A stretch of DNA of 64,000 bases. Source: Medicago truncatula (taxonomy: Eukaryota > Streptophyta > Magnoliopsida > Fabales > Fabaceae). Shown one piece after another: positions 34,044 to 47,960 of the stretch. The notes beneath the pieces are model-generated. The model ran no database searches and was not told the origin of the DNA. It was given only the letters and a program-made list of their open reading frames with translations. Positions within the stretch are counted from its first letter, which is position 1. Every line of letters starts with the position of its first letter. The position numbers were made by a program, and so were the translations under genes. The stretch covers positions 30,829,332-30,893,331 of the forward strand of contig NC_053046.1 of the NCBI RefSeq assembly GCF_003473485.1, written 5' to 3'.

Positions 34044-37000
34044 CGAGAATACGAAGTGAAGTAAATATGGAACGATGATGGTGTTTTACTGCAGGGAAAT
34101 AAGATTGAATTTGAAGTTAGGGATTAGAAAAAAACATTTGAAAGATTATTGTAGTTACTACGTATTAGAATAGAATCAAAGTATATAGTGAAATCATTGA
34201 AATGAAATAAAGATACCTGGGATTGGGAATGAGTGAAAATGAGAAGTGTTTCTGCAAAGGAATTGTATAAAAGCTGCTACGCGGGGAATACGAACTACAG
34301 TCGAAGCAAATTTTATCAAACCCCTTTGTCTTTGAGATCTATTTTCATCCCTTCCCTGTCTAACATATTTCGAGTAAATATACTTCCAAAGTTTTCATAA
34401 GCTAATTAATTTGATCACTTCACTGAAAATTTTACTCCCTCCCGACATTAAATTTTACTCCTTCTAACATATTTCGAGTAAATTTTACTTCCAAAAAAGT
34501 TTTAGTCCCTGACATTAAATAATTCTATTAAGTGATAATGTGTCACAAATTTAACAATGACATGGCATATAATATGTTAGAGATTTAAGTGAAAGAAACT
34601 CAATAACCACTTTAATGGAATGCTCTGATTCTTCTTAGTTACATTGTTTTTAGAATAAGGCCAATCGGTTTACAAAACTTCGACACCACAAGAAACGCGA
34701 CAAAGCTCACACCACTCAACCCCGACAAAAGCCGGAAAAAATAATCAAGTCTACCATAGTTTAATTATTAGGTAACCAACCAAGACCATCATTCTTAGTT
34801 GTAACTTTTGTGAAAATACATAAAGGATGTAAAGTTTCATTGCATTTTCGAAGACGCCTTGGTTAATTTTGATTTTTGAATTAAAGTGTGCAAAATAACA
34901 ATTTTGTTCCAAGTAACTATATATTCACAATCTTAACCGAAAAAAAAAGTATACACAATCAAATTTTGTTTCTCAATCATAAAGACACAAAAAAATTATG
35001 GAGTTTTTAAACAAAAATTAATTATGAAATTTAACTGTCATGCTCCACCATTTGTTCATTAAATGAGTAGCTAGCGCTCAAAAATGTTATTGGTAAGCCT
35101 CAAAGTAATCCTCTCAATCATGTAGATTGTGACTCTTCCAAAGTTGCACTCCTCATGCATGTTTGTTCCTGGACCTGCGAAAAATTTAAAAATTCACCCC
35201 ATAAACCCCCTTCTTGCTAGAAAGTTGCACTCCTATGACATTGAAAATAGGTGAAAAGAATCTTCTCCCATTTCTTTCCACACACAAAGGTGAGTTTCAA
35301 CACTGCGTTCTCTCAAATGTAATCTACGAGTTAACAACACATTCATGCACACACGGCAAATAATATTCTTCACTATAGACAAAACTTTAAGCATCAAATG
35401 CTCCCAATCACCTCGAAGTTATTTTGTTCACACATAAATCTTTTAACTCATCAATTGTTTGCATCGTTACCCTTTTCGTTAAAAAAAATTGAGGTAGCAG
35501 TTAAGTACTGACATGGTAGGTCCACATTATAAAAAAAGAACTATTTTGTTCATAAACTCAACAATCTGCATCCTCTTCCTTCTATCGTCGTCATAATCTT
35601 CAACATCACCTTCATCACATAAACCCAAAAATTCAAAAGTCTAGAATCCAACAAGATTAATGTTCATCACTTATCACATAAAAATAAACCGAAAAACTAT
35701 ATTTATGTTATCTAAAAATATAATTACAAACCGGATATGTGTTTAAACGTTTTTTGGGAATATTATGAAACTGGAAATCAGAGTGCATTCAGAAATCTCA
35801 TGTGGGAGTGAATTCAAAGTTGATCGAAAAAGGTTGAAAGTGAGGTGAAAAATAAAGTGTAAAAAGTTAAATTATAAAATGACAAAATTGACATTTTTTA
35901 TAATTTGTAAAGGTGAAGATACAAATGTAAATGTAAGAGTATAAGATAACATTTTCAGACCTATAATACCAACTCATGACTGACTTAAGTAGGGCTAGAT
36001 TTAAAAATTAAAAAAAAAGACAAAACTATGACATTTTATAAATCTATTTAGTTAAAAATGTCATAATTTTGGTCATGTATGAAAATGTCTGATGTCTTAT
36101 TAGTTTCTTTGGGGGATTAGGAGAAAATGGAATAGGCTGTGTAATAAAATGGCGGCAGGGGTTAGTAAAATGTGCGTTAATTGAAATGAATTAATAAACC
36201 TACAAGTCTTTTTCAACAAGATGAACTTATGGGACCGCTGGGTCATTGGGGAGCTCGGGCGACCGCTCGCATCGAATTTTGAACAACCACATAAGCAAGA
36301 GAGACGCCACACTCTTATCCAAAACCTTAAGGTAATGTGTTTATGGGTCTTCTTACTTATATGGTGTTCATCCTTTACTATTTTATCTGATATGGAACAT
36401 ATAACTCACACTTGCAAACTAACGGGAACTTCTTACCACAAAAAGAATAATAAACTATGGAAACAAAACAGGAGTGCATAAATCTAAGTAGTTTTTATTC
36501 AAAAAAATAAAATAAAATACCTGAGTAGTTTAATGAGATGAACTGCTACCAACTCCTCAAATTTTTGGCTAGGTAGGGGAAGCTTCTGTTGATCAAATAA
36601 TCTCTCACCAGTACCAGCAATTACTGAAAACCATTCTTCATCAGTAAACTTTTGTTGGGCTAACTTACCATCTCCACTGTTTTCGTCCTATCGTGAGTGC
36701 TTTTGTTGATAATTAAAAGCTATCGATTATTTTATCTCATTTAAAACATGCAAGCATTGACCATAAATTATAGTTAAACCGATGATAATACTGAAATTGT
36801 TAGGACGGATGTTATGATTGAAGCTCAAACTTCGATCTTTCCATTTATGTATGTGAGTTTTAACGGTTACTTATCATTTCGTCGATCTAACAAAAAATAC
36901 AAGCACCCTTTTAATTATTTTTAGTCTAAACAATTAATACATATAGCTTGTTAATAATCGTGACGACATTTTTGTTGGTCAAGACTTATGAAGATACCTT

Positions 37001-38350
37001 ATGAATTAATAAAACAAGTTAAATGACATTATATATAGTAAAATATTATGATATTTTTCGTACGATAGTAAAATATGATCGAATGCACGTATAAATTTAC
37101 ACAATATATACGAATTAAATTATTATTTTAAATAATTTTAATATATGATAAAAGTATAAATTTTTCAGAGATTAGTCATGATCCATTTTCAATGTAAAAT
37201 TCTCTATCACGACAAGCACCCGATTTTATCGGATTTCTTAGTAGTTTCTACCCGGCCTTAAAACTTCTTTATTTTTTTTTAATATATTTTAAACACCCTC
37301 ACTCTTCATAGTAGAGTTATTACGTGTAATTTCTTAACATATATCCTAAAGACACACGTATGGAGGACAAATTACAAACTATACAAACATACCATTCATT
37401 TTAAAATTGTAGAAGAATTTTGTGATGGAGAAGTTTGCTAACAACCAATCAAATGACCAATTACCAAAATTCCAAAGACAAACTTTAAGTTTACAATTTC
37501 TTCATAATTTGTTGTGGCGTATATGTCATCTCTTTGACTTAAAACAGGTAGATTCAGATTACTGTGCATCCAATCCATTGATTAATTGGTACATATGTTA
37601 GATGGAATCGTTGTACTTTACACAAAATAGTTGGACCAAACCCAATATCTGATGTGGTCACCAAGTCTAAAAGAGAGAAAAAGGAAATAAAATTGTGACA
37701 TTAATAAGTGAAGTTCAATAATCTTAGCTTCAAAAAGTGTCTTTGGTTGATGGATAACAACTTTATGTGACCAACAAGAAAAATATTAGAACTTTCTGGC
37801 CAGCTTCTTTTTGTTTTTATTTTTGTGTAGACCGTTTATTTTACTTTTTGTTTGTGCTTATGACACTACCAAAAAAAGATTAAATGATCGAGTAAAATTT
37901 AGAGATAAAACATGTAAAATATCTCTCTAATTCAGTCACTTAGTTTTATGATAATATATAAAATTAGAGAGTTCCCTTCAAAAAAATAATATTAGAGAGA
38001 TGTTTCTTTTTTTTTCAATAGCTAATTGTTACTACTTTTATTTTCTCTAGTAGTGTACAATATTTTTAAAGTGTCCATTATTTATATGATATATTTTTTT
38101 TAAATATGTTCAGGTTTTCAATAAATATAATTAACCGCGACATATTTAAATAAATAATCGCATTGCGACTGCAATTCTAACCACATCAATCACATTTGAC
38201 CAAAATTCTCCGCAATGTTAAAAATCACGATGCAATTGCAACGATTCTGTATCGTGGCCTATATTCAAAACACTGTTAAATTCGAAACACTGTTATAATA
38301 TGTTATGTATATTTTTCAACCAACTTATTAAAAGGACTTGACAACAAAGA
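34044..38350. other. Long intergenic region
   Basis: No gene recognised in 4.3 kb. A direct repeat CTAACATATTTCGAGTAAAT lies at 34360 and 34465. The segment 36221-36440 (AAGAGAGACGCCACACTC, ATGGTGTTCATCC) looks like a piece of a dispersed repeat, since it is GC-richer than its surroundings. The stretch 38130-38290 (GCATTGCGACTGCAATTC) shares a repeat family with 53757-54005. Confidence 0.5.
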
Positions 38351-38356
38351 GTACCA

Positions 38357-38445
38357 TATATAAGGTTGTTCCATTCTCCTCAATTTGCATAGTGAGCTCC
38401 ACACAAAGTATAGCTAGCTACAAAAGGGAAAGCTAGGTATATATA
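38357..38445 (+). promoter_or_regulatory. TATA boxes of the laccase gene
   Basis: TATATAA at 38357-38363 lies 130 bp before the ATG and is the better candidate, leaving a leader of about 100 nt. A second TATATATA at 38438-38445 would give a leader of only about 20 nt. Confidence 0.5.
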
Positions 38446-38492
38446 GAGCTTCTGTGTTTGTGTGGAGGCAGAGACAATTCAAATAAGTGATT

Positions 38493-41400
38493 ATGGGGAT
38501 TATGTGTATTAGAATCATATTTCTACTAGCTGCTTATTGCTTGCTTCCTCTATCTGTGGATGCCATGGTTCGCCACTACAAGTTCAACGTACGTGCATTA
38601 TTTACAATTCTGGTGTTATTATTATTAGTCATAGTTTTATTATCAGGGATAAAAAAAACAAGATAATGCTATATTAATATTCAAGTTTAATTTATTAACT
38701 TGATGAAGTTAGAGAAAATAAATACGACATCAAATTGCATATATGCTTAGAAAAACATGCATGCATACAAGAATCCTAGGGATATTTTTGTTTTGGTTTC
38801 TCTTTACTATTTTTTATCTATTTGTCTGTATAAAAATATCATTAACTTTTTTTCAAAAAAAATTATACTAATATGTACCAAACCATTGTTCTGTTAAGTT
38901 TGTCTACCAATTGTCATCTTCAAATTGTATTAATTTTTGAGCAATGCAAGGCACTCAAGTTTGGTAGATGTTACATGTCATGCACTTAGACTTTATTTTT
39001 GTTCTTGTTGACTCCTATATCTACTTCATGACCATTAAGGTTGATAATGTTTTATTATTATTGTTAATTCAGGTGGTGATGAAGAATGCCACAAGATTGT
39101 GTTCAACCAAACCCATTGTAACTATAAATGGGAATTTCCCTGGCCCCACCATCTATGCTAGAGAAGATGATACTGTTCTTGTTAAGGTGGTTAACCATGT
39201 CAAATACAATGTTAGCATCCATTGGTGAGTGTGCTACAATTCATTACTTCATATACATTATCTAAATATGCTATTTAACCTTAATTAATCTTATACAATA
39301 TGAATGTTAAACAGAGTCCTCAATGCATTGGTTAAACAATCAAAACAAGTAATTTGTTTATAAAATATAGTGTAATATTACTTAATCAAATGTCAAAATT
39401 TATATTTACGAAACAAATTTTCTATTTATAGTTTCCTTAACCATTGCCCTTAAAATTGATCGATAGGCATGGAATCAGACAGTTGAGAACAGGTTGGGCT
39501 GATGGGCCAGCATACATAACCCAATGCCCAATTCAACCAGGCCAGGTCTATATGTACAATTTTACCCTCACAGGACAAAGAGGAACACTTTGGTGGCATG
39601 CACATATACTTTGGCTTAGAGCAACTGTACATGGTGCTATTGTCATTTTGCCTAAGCTTGGAGTTCCTTACCCTTTTCCTAGACCCCACATGGAACAAGT
39701 TATCATATTGAGTTAGTTCTTCTACCTTTTCCTTTATATTTTTTGCTAATAAATACATCACTTCATAGAGTTTTTTTTTTAAATGGTATAGGGATCATGG
39801 TTCATAAACCTTACAATTTTCAATTTTGTTTAGGTGAATGGTGGAAATCAGATACTGAGGCTATAATAAATGAAGCTTTGAAATCTGGATTGGCCCCAAA
39901 TGTCTCTGATGCTCACACTATCAATGGTCATCCAGGGCCTGTTCAACATTGTGCTTCACAAGGTCAAATCTACAAAATTAACCTTCAATGTTAATACTTC
40001 GGATTTTGGGGGTGGGAAAAGAAACTCCATTTTTATTTCTCATGTATAATTCAACAAAGCCCAACATTGAGAGAGAAAAAAGGAACTTCTTTTCCCACCC
40101 AAAAATTACTTCTGAAGTATGTTTTCAAAAACTTTCAGATAAAAATACAAAAAATTGCTTGTTCAATAGTATACTTTCGAACGAAAATGTATGAGGTGGT
40201 AAAAGGGGCTCTTAATAAAAATCATTTATAACCGGGTTAAATAATTTTTTTAGTAATAAAAATACAACTATCTTTCTAGTAAAAATCATGTTATTTTCAT
40301 TATAGTTATTTCTTACTATTTTTTGCACAAAATTTCATTTATATCTTGTGTGTGTATTTGTACAAATATATTTTCTTTTAAAGAGTATTTGTACAAATAT
40401 ATTAGAAAATAACATTATGATATTATGGTGAAATATAATTGAAATTTTACATAAACCATATACCAATTACCATGTCAATCTCTAATTTTTTAACTCTAAA
40501 AATATTTCCTACCAAGAAATAAATTATAAATGAATAATTTATGTAATTAAAAGAAAAACACAAATAATTTACCCAAAGGTGCTTATATGAGATGACACAC
40601 TTTGTCGCGTTAAAACTCTTAGGGAGAGTTTGTCGTCCATTTGGGTCCCAGAATGCTCAAGAGATTAGTCTCTGCAGTTGTGCGTGGAGGATACCCAGAT
40701 TACAACAAAAAAATAAACACACAAAATTTCAAAAAAAAAAAAAAGATTATTAATTCTTCGAAGTAACATAAAATGAGGTTTAACAACATTTTCATTTTTC
40801 AATTATGCAGAAGGATTCAAATTCCAAGTTGAACCAGGAAAAACCTACTTGCTAAGAATAATCAATGCAGCACTAAATGAAGACCTATTCTTCAAAATTG
40901 CTGGACACAAATTTACTGTTGTTGAAGTTGATGCTGCATACACAAAACCATTCAAAACAGACACAATAGTAATAACACCAGGACAAACAACAAATGTACT
41001 TCTCAAAACCAACCATGCAAGTGGCAAATACATGGTAGCAGCTTCAACATTCATGGATGCACCAATTGCAATAGACAATGTAACAGCCACTGCCACATTA
41101 CATTACCCAAATACCCTTGGTTCAACAATCACAACACTCACTTCACTACCTCCAATAAATTCAACAAAAATAGCTAACAGTTTCACTGACTCATTAAAAA
41201 GTCTGAATTCCCATAAATACCCTGCTAGAGTCCCTAAAAAAATTGACCATTCATTGTTTTTTACTGTGAGTCTTGGTGTTAACCCTTGTGCTACATGTCC
41301 CAATGGTAGTAGAGTTGTTGCAGCTATAAATAATGTAACATTTGTCATGCCTAAAATTTCACTTCTTCAAGCACATTTTTTTAACATTAGTGGAATTTTT

Positions 41401-42376
41401 ACTGATGATTTTCCTAGAAAACCTGAAATAGTATATGATTTTACTGGGAATAAACAGCCATCAAATTTTAGGACTAATAAAGGGACTAGGGTTTATAGAC
41501 TTGCTTATAATTCAACAGTTCAATTAATTTTGCAAGATACTGGAATGATAGCTCCTGAGAATCATCCTATTCATCTACATGGATTCAATTTCTTTGTAGT
41601 TGGTAAGGGACAAGGGAATTTTAATCCTAAAAAGGATACTAAAAAGTTTAATTTGGTTGATCCTGTGGAGAGAAATACAGTTGGTGTTCCATCTGGTGGA
41701 TGGACTGCTATCAGATTCAGGGCTGATAATCCAGGTAATGTTATTTGAAAACCCTAGGGTATTTTTCTCTTTTTTATACAAGAGTAAATATTTAAGTTTG
41801 GTACATGATATCGTAGCTTTGTATGAATCTACTCTTCACATTATTGATATTTTAAAATGATCACTGAAATTAGCTCGGTTGGTAAAGGACAATGCATAAT
41901 ACATGCAAGGTTCGGGGTTCGAATCCCGATTACCACAAAAAAAAAATTCAACGCTATAATGGTATTTATAGAGACTAGAATGACATAACGTTGGTAATAT
42001 CATGAATGAATTTGAAAATAAATAAATAATGTCAGAGATGTATTTGATAACATATTCAAACAAGCGTCAAAATTCATTAATATTTTTTAATTTCATGAAT
42101 TGTTTTGAAATATTAATAATTTGGGGACTAAATTGACACATTCCTGGAATTTCAAGGACCAACTAATGTAATTACTCTTTAAAAAAGAGTTGAATTTTGG
42201 TGTCACAATTTTTTCTTATATGATATATTGTGTTAATCTTTTCAGGGGTATGGTTTATGCATTGTCATTTGGAAATTCACACAACTTGGGGATTGAAGAT
42301 GGCATTTGTTGTGGACAATGGTAAAGGACCAAATGAATCTTTACTACCACCTCCAAGTGACCTTCCCAAGTGTTGA
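38493..42376 (+). CDS. Laccase (multicopper oxidase)
   Basis: Six exons: 38493-38588, 39073-39224, 39467-39711, 39834-39962, 40811-41734 and 42246-42376, all GT-AG with consistent phase, 558 aa. A signal peptide ([20 protein letters not shown]) sends it to the cell wall. All four copper motifs are present: HWHG (82-85), WWHAH (125-129), HPIHLHG (459-465) and HCHLEIH (521-527). Cys522 is the type 1 copper ligand and Leu lies at the axial position (532). Many N-glycosylation sites (NVS, NFT, NST, NGS) fit a secreted enzyme. Plant laccases oxidise monolignols and other phenolics with O2. Unusual points: WWHAH is followed by ILWL where SSWL is usual, and SEWW replaces the common GEWW. A SINE sits in intron 5. 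The specific laccase subgroup cannot be told. Confidence 0.93.
41867..41947 (+). mobile_element. SINE in laccase intron 5
   Basis: A-box-like TTAGCTCGGTTGGTAAAGG and B-box-like GGGTTCGAATCCC are spaced as in tRNA-derived SINEs, followed by ACCAC and a run of A. It lacks a foldable acceptor stem, so it is not a tRNA gene. Confidence 0.65.
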
Positions 42377-43040
42377 GAAGATTAATACTAATTTACAACC
42401 TTTGCTTAAGAAGGAAGAGTGGAAACATGCAAGGAAAACTATATATACATTCCAATCCAAAGGAAGTAAACTATCAAAGATAATAACAAGATTTTCTTGG
42501 AGAATAAGACCTATTAAATTAACATGTCCTCAATTTCTCTGTTTTTTTCCATTCATTTTATATTTTAATTTTTGTATTGTTGGTATATCATTTTTTTTCT
42601 CCTTCTTGAAGAATAATTTTGGATTATTGAAAACAATGCTAATCAAAATTTTGGTTTACATTTCTCATTGATTATACAATATAATAAAAGTGGACGAAAT
42701 TTAGACTTTACGTAGAATTTTTGTTGTTGTGATGTCCAACGTACGAACCCAGACCTTATATATATTATGCATTATCCCCAAACTTTATGTATAATAGTTA
42801 AAGATGATAAATGTTTTTTTATTGAAAGAAAATATCATAAGTGTTGTTCTACTGAAAAAAAGAATCAGCTAGAATATTTCGTTACATGTGGAAAAGGATT
42901 AAGATGAACTCAAATTATTCAAGAATTTTAAATTGATATCATCTTTCCCCTGTATGGCAATGATCTAGCTTTAACATGTTAGTCTATTAACTTACGGTGA
43001 TACTAATAATCCATAATTAGTTTTTTTCACTCATATATGA
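42377..43040. other. Laccase 3' flank
   Basis: Probable 3' UTR and intergenic DNA. The open frame at 42306-42671 overlaps the last laccase exon in another frame and is a shadow. Confidence 0.5.
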
Positions 43041-44354
43041 AAGCATGAGAGATAAGAGTTGAAAATTATATATAAGAAAAAAATGTTTGAAAATATGCTA
43101 GTAACATCCTTTTTCCAACACTTCATATTATGAAACAATAGAAAACTAAAATGAATCTTCATTATTAACAAATGAGAGAGTTAGAATCAGTATATAGGCA
43201 AACTAATTGTACTACACTAATCTAGTTGTACTACACAATAGCTGAAAGTACAATCTAATAGTATAGGAGAGGTTGCTTGCATTGCAAGTTATCAATCTCT
43301 AAGTGTTATTAGTTTCATCTGTGTGCTTAGTGTGTAATACTTCAATACTCAATCATTTATTGGATGAAACATATCTCAATCCCATCGCTATATGTGAGAT
43401 GGATTTCTATGTTAATTATGAGTTCTACATGAGTTTTATCTAATATAAAAGGAATTTTTATGTTGGAAAGAGAGTGTTTCCAACACTTTCACAAGATAAA
43501 AACATTGAAATACATGGAACGTACATGGCCGCAAGTGAAGTACTATACTTTGTTGGGTGAGTTTTCAGTTCGATGGTTTAGACCGACGTCATTGTTTGTT
43601 GGATGAGACACTTTCTTGGTTGGGTGAAGACTTGATATTCCTCTTTCTAGTTCAATGTTTGCAGCTTTCATTCTTGTTCAAATTAACTTCACATCGTGTT
43701 GAAAAAAAATAGTAAAACTACAAGAAATATGAATATAAACCTAGTTTTACAATATTTACAATAATTGAGGCTTTTTATCAATGACATGGCCAGTGGCAGA
43801 GCCAGACAAAAAAGTTTGGAGTGACCGCCATCAAAATAAACCAAAAGATAAAAATCATGTTGCATACAACAAATTTAAGTTGTAATAAATTTCGGCCTTC
43901 CTCTTGAAAACAAATCGATTTTTCGACTCTTCATCTTAACTTTTATGCTTCAAAGAAACAAATTTATCAATTTCAATTTAACAATGTGTAATGAACAAGA
44001 ATGGTTGAAATTGAGAAATGAAACAATATAGTAAATTTCAAAGTATAAATTTTATTTATTTATTTTTAAATTGGGGTGCCAAGGCTCCCCCTTGCACCCC
44101 CTCCACCACTAGACATGCCATAAAACAAATTGCACGAGCGTTAGTCGTTAAAAGCATGAGAGATAAGAGTTGAAAATTATATATACGAATAAAATGTTTG
44201 AAAATGTGTTAGTAACATCCTTTTTTCAACACTCTAATACTCACTCACTCATCGGATGAAACATATTTAAATCTCACCGCTATATGTGAGACGCATTTCT
44301 AAGTTACGAGTTCTACACGAGTTTTATCTAATATAAAAGGAACTTTTATGATTT
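43041..44354. repeat. Pair of dispersed direct repeats (43041-43460 and 44150-44354)
   Basis: Both copies begin AAGCATGAGAGATAAGAGTTG and share GAAAATTATATATA, TAGTAACATCCTTTTT, GGATGAAACATAT, CGCTATATGTGAGA, GAGTTTTATCTAATATAAAAGGAA in order. The first copy has an extra insert (about 43140-43330). They are two copies of one repeat family about 1.1 kb apart, with a hAT MITE between them. Confidence 0.7.
43801..44111. mobile_element. hAT-type MITE, 311 bp
   Basis: Ends CAGTGGCAGAGCC (43801) and CTCCACCACTA (44111) are imperfect inverted repeats of the hAT type. The 8-bp flanks GACATGGC (43793-43800) and GACATGCC (44112-44119) are a target duplication with one change. There is no coding capacity. 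Confidence 0.75.
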
Positions 44355-46767
44355 CTATATGAGTGATATCGTCGATTTACCTCACAATTGCACTGTATAC
44401 CATACACATTATTTCTTCCATAAGAATCGAAAGACAATAGAAGTAGTGAAATCATCGTATTAATAAAAAGGTAAATGTTAATTTGTACCCTCAAGCGCGC
44501 ATGTTAAAGAATTTATTATAGAAATATATGTATCAAAAGTCGTGTAGTTAAATTTTTAAAAGTTAAATTATCATGTTTTCCAATACAAAGTTGCTCATTT
44601 TGGGTTCCTTAACATGTGCTCTTAGGGCACAAGATAACATAACCCTAATAAAAAAAATACAAAGTTAGAAAAAATGGGACTTTTTCTTTGTCATTATTTT
44701 CAATCATTTGATATAAGAAATTAAAAATAGTATTTGCAAAACAGATAAACAATGCATTGGTAGTGTAGTGTGGTAGACAAAGACAGTAGCTTAGCAAGCA
44801 TATGGGTCCATCTTGGCTGGATTTGCACGTAAGCAAAAGTTTTAAACCAAACCCAGTTCACATTTTCTGACTTTTATTTATTTCCCATTATTATGCAGAG
44901 AATCTTTCCATTATTGGAAATGATTTGGTGGTGAGTTATGAGAAATCGCATTTACTGAATTTTTTAATTATTTATGATTCCTTTTCTTTTCCATTTCTGT
45001 ATTTTTTGGTCTATTCTTTGTTTCTATAGGGTCATTTTCTTTCCCGCGTTCCAACAACTATTCATGCCCATCCAGCCCTACAGGGCCATTAAGGGACATG
45101 TACTGACACTGAATAATTTACTCCATTATACAACTTTTATACACTAAACCATTCTAACGGAGTTTTAAACTTTTAAGACTTGGTAGCTACCAGGTACCCC
45201 TGTTAGTGAGAAAAGTTGTTGGAATCATATAAGAATCAATATCTCATTTAAGACCTTCAATCTTAAGTGAGATTCATATTTTTCATAAAAATTTATTATT
45301 AAAAGTCCTTAAAGAATGTCTTTAGAGCATTCGTTAACATTTCTTTAAAAATTAAAATGTAATGATATAAAATTATTGATAGTTGATTATTAGATCTTAT
45401 TTAAGAAATTTGTGTGAGATGCTGAGTTGAAGAGATTAAGTGCTTATTAGTACTATTATTAAAAAATTGTAAATGAGTGATGTGTACACATGTGATTCAT
45501 TTAAGTACTAAAAAAATGGATGTCTCTTTGTGGATGCTCAAGATGAGAAAATAACATGCTTATTTTTATTATTATGCAGGAGTATTCACCGTAAACATCC
45601 TCAAGTTTGTGCACAATAGACACATATACGTCAGATATCATGAACTACTAGCAATGATAAAATAAGGGTTCTTTTAACCTCAAGTATATATGTGTTGCAC
45701 CTTTTTCGAAGTAATATACATTGTGTATGCTTTAACATTTTGTCATTTGTAAAATGAGCTATGTTAGAGGAGTGTGAATGTTGTTTATAAACTATATTTA
45801 CATTTAATTTTTAAACAATATGAGACTTAAAGTTTTGGTCTAGCGGAACAATAACTACTGATCGAATCTAAGGGACTAGAGTGTTTGTAAGCTATGAAGC
45901 GTATGAAATATGTTTGACTTCTACTTGGTAGACCATTTTCCGACCTCAAGCTCGCAACACTACATTTATGAGCCAAACTACTGTCTCCTTTGGGTCTTGT
46001 GTAAATCCTTACGATTTTGCCCTTTATAAATGATGTCTTGATGGATAGAATAATGTGAGTGTTGTTTATAAATTTCTCTCAATCTAACTTTTCAAGTAAT
46101 GTAAAACTTTTTAGTGTAATAATCTCCTTAATATGTTTGTCAACCAGAGTAAAAGATAACAAGTTCATATGTTGTTTAAGACATGCTCACTTGGAGCATG
46201 TTTCTAAAATTTTATTTATAGTTTATGTTGACTTTTACTATTTTGCAATCAAAATATAATTTACAAAGGTCCTTTAGAGAATTTTACACCAAAAAATATA
46301 AGCATGTTTCTGCTTATTAGTTATGCAAGTTTGATGATTTTTATGATCATACACAATTTTCAAGAACAATTTTCATGTTAACTTTGCCATATAAGTCTAG
46401 AGGGTTATTATTGGTTGGTTGGGAGTATGGCGGTCAAGTGATTAAAGCCAGCAGAAGAAAGACACGTGCACATTCAAATAGGGTAGGGACATGAACCTAG
46501 AGATACTAAAAATGCTACAATTATAAAAGGAGCTACCCAATCAGAAAACGACAATAGTTATGTTATAACCGTAAATGGGACCCACAGCATCAACTTGCTG
46601 GTCTGTGCCATTTTTTTTTTTTTGGAGAAGCGCTGGTCTGTGCCATTTACCACCCCCATCGTACTGCTGCATTTTAACCGTTCCTTTGATGGCTACCTTG
46701 TGTTCATCAGAATGTGAAGTGGTTAACTGCAACATGTATTTTGAAACAATGGAGTACTATTTTTTAG
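44355..46767. other. Intergenic
   Basis: No exon recognised. A short direct repeat GCTGGTCTGTGCCATTT occurs at 46597 and 46631 around a T-run. Confidence 0.5.
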
Positions 46768-46776
46768 TTTTTTTAA

Positions 46777-47092
46777 GGCTTAATTGCACTTTTGGATTCC
46801 TATCTTTTCAAAAGTTGCGGTTATGGACTCCTAACTAATTTAAATACAAAACAGCCCCCTATGTTTTGATTCTTTGGCAGTTTTGGATCCCCAGTCCATT
46901 GTTGACTCGGTCAACGCTGACGTGGCATCCTAAGTGAGGATGCCACGTGTCAATTTTTTTTTTTTTTTTTGCCTTGGGGGTCCAAAACTGCCAAAGAATC
47001 AAAACATAAGGGGCTGTTTTGTATTTAAATTAGTTAGGGGGTCTATAACCGCAACTTTTAAAAAGATAGGGGTCCATAAATGCAATTAAGCC
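46777..47092. mobile_element. MULE-type MITE, 316 bp
   Basis: Inverted ends GGCTTAATTGCACTTTTGGA (46777) and its partner ending GCAATTAAGCC (47092). The inverted similarity runs through AAAACAGCCCC / GGGGCTGTTTT and TTTGATTCTTTGGCAGTTTT to a central TGCCACGTG palindrome. The 9-bp flanks TTTTTTTAA (46768-46776 and 47093-47101) are identical. Confidence 0.85.
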
Positions 47093-47194
47093 TTTTTTTA
47101 ACTAGTGTTTTGAGATACTGCATTTTTTCAGTGATATCTAGACACGTTTTGATGTTAATCACAATACAATCAATTAAAGATGGGTATATCCTAA

Positions 47195-47490
47195 TGTAGT
47201 GGAATTACATGTGGATTCAATGATTGTTTCAAATATTCTACCACTTGGTGAAGGTTCAACATTTGTACCGCGAGGTTCTTTAAAAAAAAACATTTGTACC
47301 GTGGCTAAAAGTTGTGTTGATGCTTTGGTAAACATTGGGTTTAATTTGGGGCATGATCTGATGATTTATGAAGTTTGTCCAACTCAAATTAATTATTTTT
47401 TAATTGCTGATTAAATGGGGTCTTATTATGCTTGGTTAAGTTGTAATCTTTTTAGGTTTCGACCCTTTCTTATATCATAAAAAAAAGATG
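47195..47490 (+). mobile_element. LINE 3' end relic
   Basis: Translation gives VELHVDSMIVSNIL and VAKSCVDALVNIGFNLGHDLMIYEVCPTQINYFLIAD. This is the typical end of the RNase H-like domain of plant L1 LINEs, followed by a short 3' UTR and an A-run near 47480. The middle of the domain is missing. It is a 5'-truncated dead copy. Confidence 0.75.
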
Positions 47491-47877
47491 GGTAAATCCC
47501 CTCAAAAAATAAACGATGGGTAAATGTTACATCCTTTAGTTTCAAATATACCCAACAACTTTTTAGATTTATTGAATAAATGGTCTATATGATTTATATT
47601 TTATAAATACCTTCTTTTTTTTTTTTTTCTCTCTCTCTCTCTACCTCAATGGGTACTCACATAATCATACTATTGAATACATTTTCTTTAGGACTTGATC
47701 AAATAAAATAGATAATTTTATTGCAGCCTTTCAATTTCATGCATGCCTCAAATATTTTGTTCATTTTATTCCATAAAGTCAACAAAATTATTTGAATTTT
47801 TCTATCAAATAAATAAATTATTTGAATTTTCTTTTGACAACTTTAAATTTATTTGTATTCAAACTACAATATTTTTT

Positions 47878-47960
47878 TTTTTTTGGGTGTTCGGAGTTCG
47901 AACCTCGAATCTTGCATATATTATACATTGTTGTTACCAATTGAGTTAAGTTCACCGAAA
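47878..47960 (-). mobile_element. SINE (minus strand)
   Basis: Reverse-complement B-box-like GGTTCGAACTCCG and A-box-like TTAACTCAATTGGTAACAA, with a T-run (its A-tail) at 47869-47884. Confidence 0.55.

Noticed and set aside
36221-36481. 86-codon + strand ORF
   Set aside because: Resembles a dispersed non-coding repeat rather than an exon; no partner exons.
40849-41096. Minus-strand ORFs across the laccase large exon
   Set aside because: Shadows of the laccase coding frame, which has all copper motifs and correct splice phase.
41867-41947. tRNA gene
   Set aside because: It has A- and B-box-like words but no complete cloverleaf or anticodon arm; an A-run follows, so SINE fits better.
43041-44354. 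LTR pair of a retrotransposon
   Set aside because: The direct repeats lack TG/CA ends, a primer site and a target duplication; the interval holds a hAT MITE instead.
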